Shown here in pieces: positions 60,622-64,000 of a stretch of 64,000 nt of DNA. Position 1 is the first letter of the stretch, and each line of letters opens with the position of its first letter. Source of the stretch: Girardinichthys multiradiatus (Eukaryota; Chordata; Actinopteri; Cyprinodontiformes; Goodeidae); assembly GCF_021462225.1 (NCBI RefSeq), contig NC_061805.1:27731958-27795957 (forward strand), written 5' to 3'. The notes under the pieces are model-generated. The model saw only the letters and a list, made by a program, of their open reading frames with translations, searched no databases and was not told the origin of the DNA. The position numbers and the translations under genes were made by a program.

Positions 60622-60735
60622 TTGTGAGAACAAGTATTTGATGCACTGCCTATTTTGCAGGTTTTGCCACTTGCAAAGCCTGTAGAAGTCTTTCATTTTT
60701 ATTATAGGTACTCTTCAATTATGAGTGACTTGTGT
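60622..60735 (+). mobile_element. Tc1-like terminal repeat remnant
   Basis: gagaacaagtatttgatgca and the following cattttgcag-like block resemble the outer end of a Tc1/mariner family, probably the same one as the scrap at 59945. The orientation is not that expected of the opposite end of the same copy, so this is likely a separate fragment. Confidence 0.6.
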
Positions 60736-63700
60736 AGCACGAACATAATTACATTGCCTTTACATTACGCAATACATTGAGTAATACTGGCAATCAAAGT
60801 TGGTGTTAAACTTTGAAATATTGTTGCTTAAACATAACATTTTAAGTAATCTTCTGTAAATAAAATACCTTGATTTGACAAGCATTATTTACTTGAGGGA
60901 AAGAAGGAAATTAAGTCAGCAATACTTATTCTTATTATGTTGGACCGATGTACACAATAAAATCAAGTAAATTGAAAGAACTTTTTTTTCCAGTGATAGC
61001 TGAAGGGTTTCTGTACTGAGGAAATTTTATCCCAAGGCAGCAAAAGTCTTATTTCTGCCAAAAGTGTTCTCTTCTGCAGTATGTGCCAACCTAGAACAGT
61101 ATGAGCCTCCATCTAAACCACAAACATGAAAAATGTAAGAAATGTCTTAGGGCAACAGGCTAAACGCACTGCTTGAAATAAAGTAAACATGTTATTTTTA
61201 TTGATTGTAAAGAATGACATCTTGTATATCGTTTCTCTCAGTGTGTTGACTGTTACACCAACGAAATCCACCCAATCTGCAGCATTATAATGACAGCTGT
61301 CATGAAAATGTTCTCATAGTTTCTGTTTTTCTACAGTGTGCTTTAAAGTTTCAAGGCAAAGCCCCCTTCACAAAAGAGAACTTATTGGGAGTAACTAATG
61401 TCTACAAAAAATAGGTAATAAAAAGAAATGCAGATTGAGACATAAAATACTAATACATTTAAAGAAGGAGTTATTATGGTAGGTTCACCAAGAAAACACT
61501 GAGTGCTCTTATAATTCTGCCCAGATAATTCTGTTACAGGTCAACCTCTGAACATGTAATTTTCTTTTCCCTTTTATCACACCATTCTGATCTGACTTTA
61601 CAATTTGTCTTAAGCCTGTGGTCCCAGTTTGATAAATAAGTTAGTCAGGCTTGCATTTTATCATTGTGGCATTTACAGTGCAATGTCCAACCAGTCAATC
61701 TGTAACCCAAAGAACCCAAGAAGCTTCACATCTGAAAACATTAAAAAAACTATTTTTCTATTTAGTACATTTGGAGAGTGAAAACAGTTAAACCTTCGTG
61801 TTAAGCTTCATAAGGGTTGTGTGGCATGACACATTTGAGTTATGTTACATTACCTGACATCGCAACACCTTTCTTAGGATTATTACATGCAAATACATGT
61901 GAAACTATGTTATAAAAAAACATTTACAAATGTATTGTTGGGACTGACGGGATTGCTGTAAAATAAGAAACAATTGATTTGCTCAATGTAGAAATGTGTT
62001 TTGTCTCTGTCTAAAGTCTGTGACCGATCAGGTTTATCCATCTGAAAATTGTCAACAATTATCAGCAAAGTGTGCATTGGATTTTTTCCATACTGCATTC
62101 AAGAACAAAAAAAAAAAAAATCATATTCAAACTGCTGTATCAACACCTGTCTAATAGGTTAATAAGATGTGAACAAGGGCATATCAAATCCATTTTACAG
62201 AATTAGCAGAATTTTAAGTCATTATTTCTAACGAACAGTCTACATAATTAGATGGCACTCCGCAACTTCTCGTTAGAATTCGTAATCTATGCTCATGTTG
62301 AGTAACTCCTTGCTGCCATCGCTTTTCCGTAGTAAGGCAGCAGTTCAGCTGCACTTTAATTTTTCCCCTAAGGTACATAAGGCCAATTACACATTAGTTT
62401 TCTCCCTGCATGCTGCATACATTTATAGACCTAAGCGTCATAAACACACACGCAATACACAACTCGAGGCATACCCAAGTTCTTTTACCTCACATCCACA
62501 GCACATTACAAACAACAACCGTTCATACTGGCATACTGTACGTGACCCTGCGTATTGAAGTGACCCCTCACAGCAGCCACACATGCATTTGGAGAGGATG
62601 AACACAGGCCCTGATTTGGTTTGACTGCACAGTAATGTGCTGGGTTTACATGGCTGTCCAGAGTGCATAACCTTCAGCAACTACATGGAGATAGAAAAAT
62701 AAGACTGTCTGTTCTCATATTCTGCTGAGCTGCACAGCCAGACAGGACAGCCCTGTGATATTAAGTAGGGTATCTGTGTTCATGTACATGTGCAATAACA
62801 GCTGACTGCCTGTGTCTACAACTTGCAGCATGCGAATAAATATGTGCATTTACTGATACATTAGGAACTTACAAATTAAGAAAATTACTGTGCATGTTCT
62901 GCAATAAACCTTATGTAAAATTCAATTACTTGTATTCACTCACGTTAGATTATAAAGAAATAGGTGAATTTGTGCATTTAACATTTATTCCAAAGCAGAA
63001 ATGTTGCTTTGTTGTGAAGTTTTATATCATGTTGCATTTACAATACAGCAAAGCAGTGAATTGTTGACAAAAATGCAATAATCCACCTCCCTCTTTCTAA
63101 AAAATTGTTTGAAACATGGTGAAATTCCCATGTCACATAAAAATAAGGCAAAGAGAGCAGAAATCAGACACATCACAAAGCTTGAGAAAAGCAAGCTTTC
63201 TTCACTCTCCTTTGTTTTACTGTCAAAAGTTTACTTGACTTTCACCTTGCATTAAGACTTTGGAACCCTTGTGGCTTGATCGGTTGGAGGCAAACTAATC
63301 CTCTTTTGCTCTCCCTCTCATCGTTAAACCTTTCCTGAATTACAGTGCTATCCCATTGTGCGTGCCCTGTTTTAAGCTCAGTTAACTCCCTTAAATGTGA
63401 CTGTGTGTGAGTTTTCCATCTACAGTTTTTTTCCCAGATGATGACTGAAGGATGATTTGGCAACACTAATTAGAGTCACCTTTACTTATAGCTAAACACC
63501 AGATATAACAAGGAAAATAAATCTCATTGTTTCTCCTACACAGAAATGCACTTGCAGGTCACTGCATTTCAGAGGAATTAATAATACTGAAAACAACAAT
63601 TTCCTGACGATTAGAGCTAGGACCTTCAGACTAAAGAGGATTTTCAGCTTAACTTTTTAAGATTTAGCTGCAAGACTTATGCTGAGGACAATACTGTAAT

Positions 63701-64000
63701 TGAATAAGACATTCGTATAAGGATTACCTCAGCCCAGTTCTAATTCTTTTTATTTAATACCACAAAGAGTTATTTTCATTCAAATGCATAATGGTTGTAA
63801 AGAACAAACTTGAAGCCTGCACACAGTCGATGTTACCATAATGTGCACTGAAAAGTCAAATGAGTAAGCAAATAAAGAGATTCAAACCCTCCCTCTGCAA
63901 ACAGCACCTCATGACTAACATTCTAGTGGCCTAAATGCATCTGTGTAAGTGGTGATTTTACTTGAAGCGTAAATGTTCTGCCTGAAGCACACAGCTTTCC
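60736..64000. other. Non-coding stretch, nothing recognised
   Basis: The final 3.2 kb is AT-rich, with an A-run near 62108-62120 and no frame above 89 codons. No repeat family, exon or RNA gene recognised. Confidence 0.5.

Noticed and set aside
59945..60735. One single Tc1 copy spanning both scraps
   Set aside because: The terminal repeat at 60622 is in the wrong orientation to be the opposite end of the copy represented at 59945.

Overview
The window looks like vertebrate nuclear DNA, most likely from a ray-finned (teleost) fish. It is AT-rich and gene-poor, with no operons or bacterial-type genes. Nearly everything recognisable is a transposable element of a kind abundant in teleosts: several Tc1/mariner families, a Rex1/Babar-like LINE, a Tx1/L1-like LINE, an RTE-like APE LINE, an L2-like LINE tail, and tRNA-derived SINEs. 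I found no host protein-coding exon, rRNA or free-standing tRNA gene that I could defend. The window could be intergenic or lie inside a large intron.

Layout. 1-742: 5' half of a Tc1-like element on the minus strand; its transposase frame is open up to the window edge. 2948-4010: eroded Tc1 pieces. 4939-6545: a complete Tc1-like element with TA target duplications, 200-bp inverted repeats and a transposase broken by one TGA. 10072-10395: a SINE-like repeat. 11835-17340: a Tx1-like LINE on the minus strand, with an intact zinc-knuckle ORF1, an ATGA stop/start overlap and a frameshifted APE-RT ORF2. 17639-17860: end of an L2-like LINE. 23556-25553: a 5'-truncated Rex1-like LINE. 26080-26432: Tc1 remnant. 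30607-30745, 34749-35076 and 37523-37888: copies of one SINE-like family, two of them with perfect target-site duplications. 40163-43513: an RTE-like LINE with a single uninterrupted 1064-residue ORF, flanked by an exact 114-bp direct repeat. 45592-45778: a second SINE family. 49456-50612: a deleted copy of the same RTE-like LINE. 50845-52319: an unclassified element with short inverted ends around a 27-bp minisatellite. 54872-55690: eroded Tc1. 56303-59486: a three-level nest, in which an inverted-repeat element contains a Tc1 element that contains a Rex1 fragment. 59945-60735: further Tc1 scraps. The stretches between hold nothing I could identify.

How the parts relate. The autonomous elements carry their own mobility enzymes: DD34E transposases for cut-and-paste, or APE endonuclease plus reverse transcriptase for target-primed copying. 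The SINEs carry none and presumably borrow LINE machinery. The most informative signals are structural: the nested insertions that give a relative chronology, the in-frame Tc1-Rex1 chimeric ORF, the ORF1/ORF2 ATGA overlap, the intact RTE-like ORF, and the array-derived flanking duplication. I did not find a convincing new multi-gene biological system. All family assignments come from reading the sequence, with no database search.
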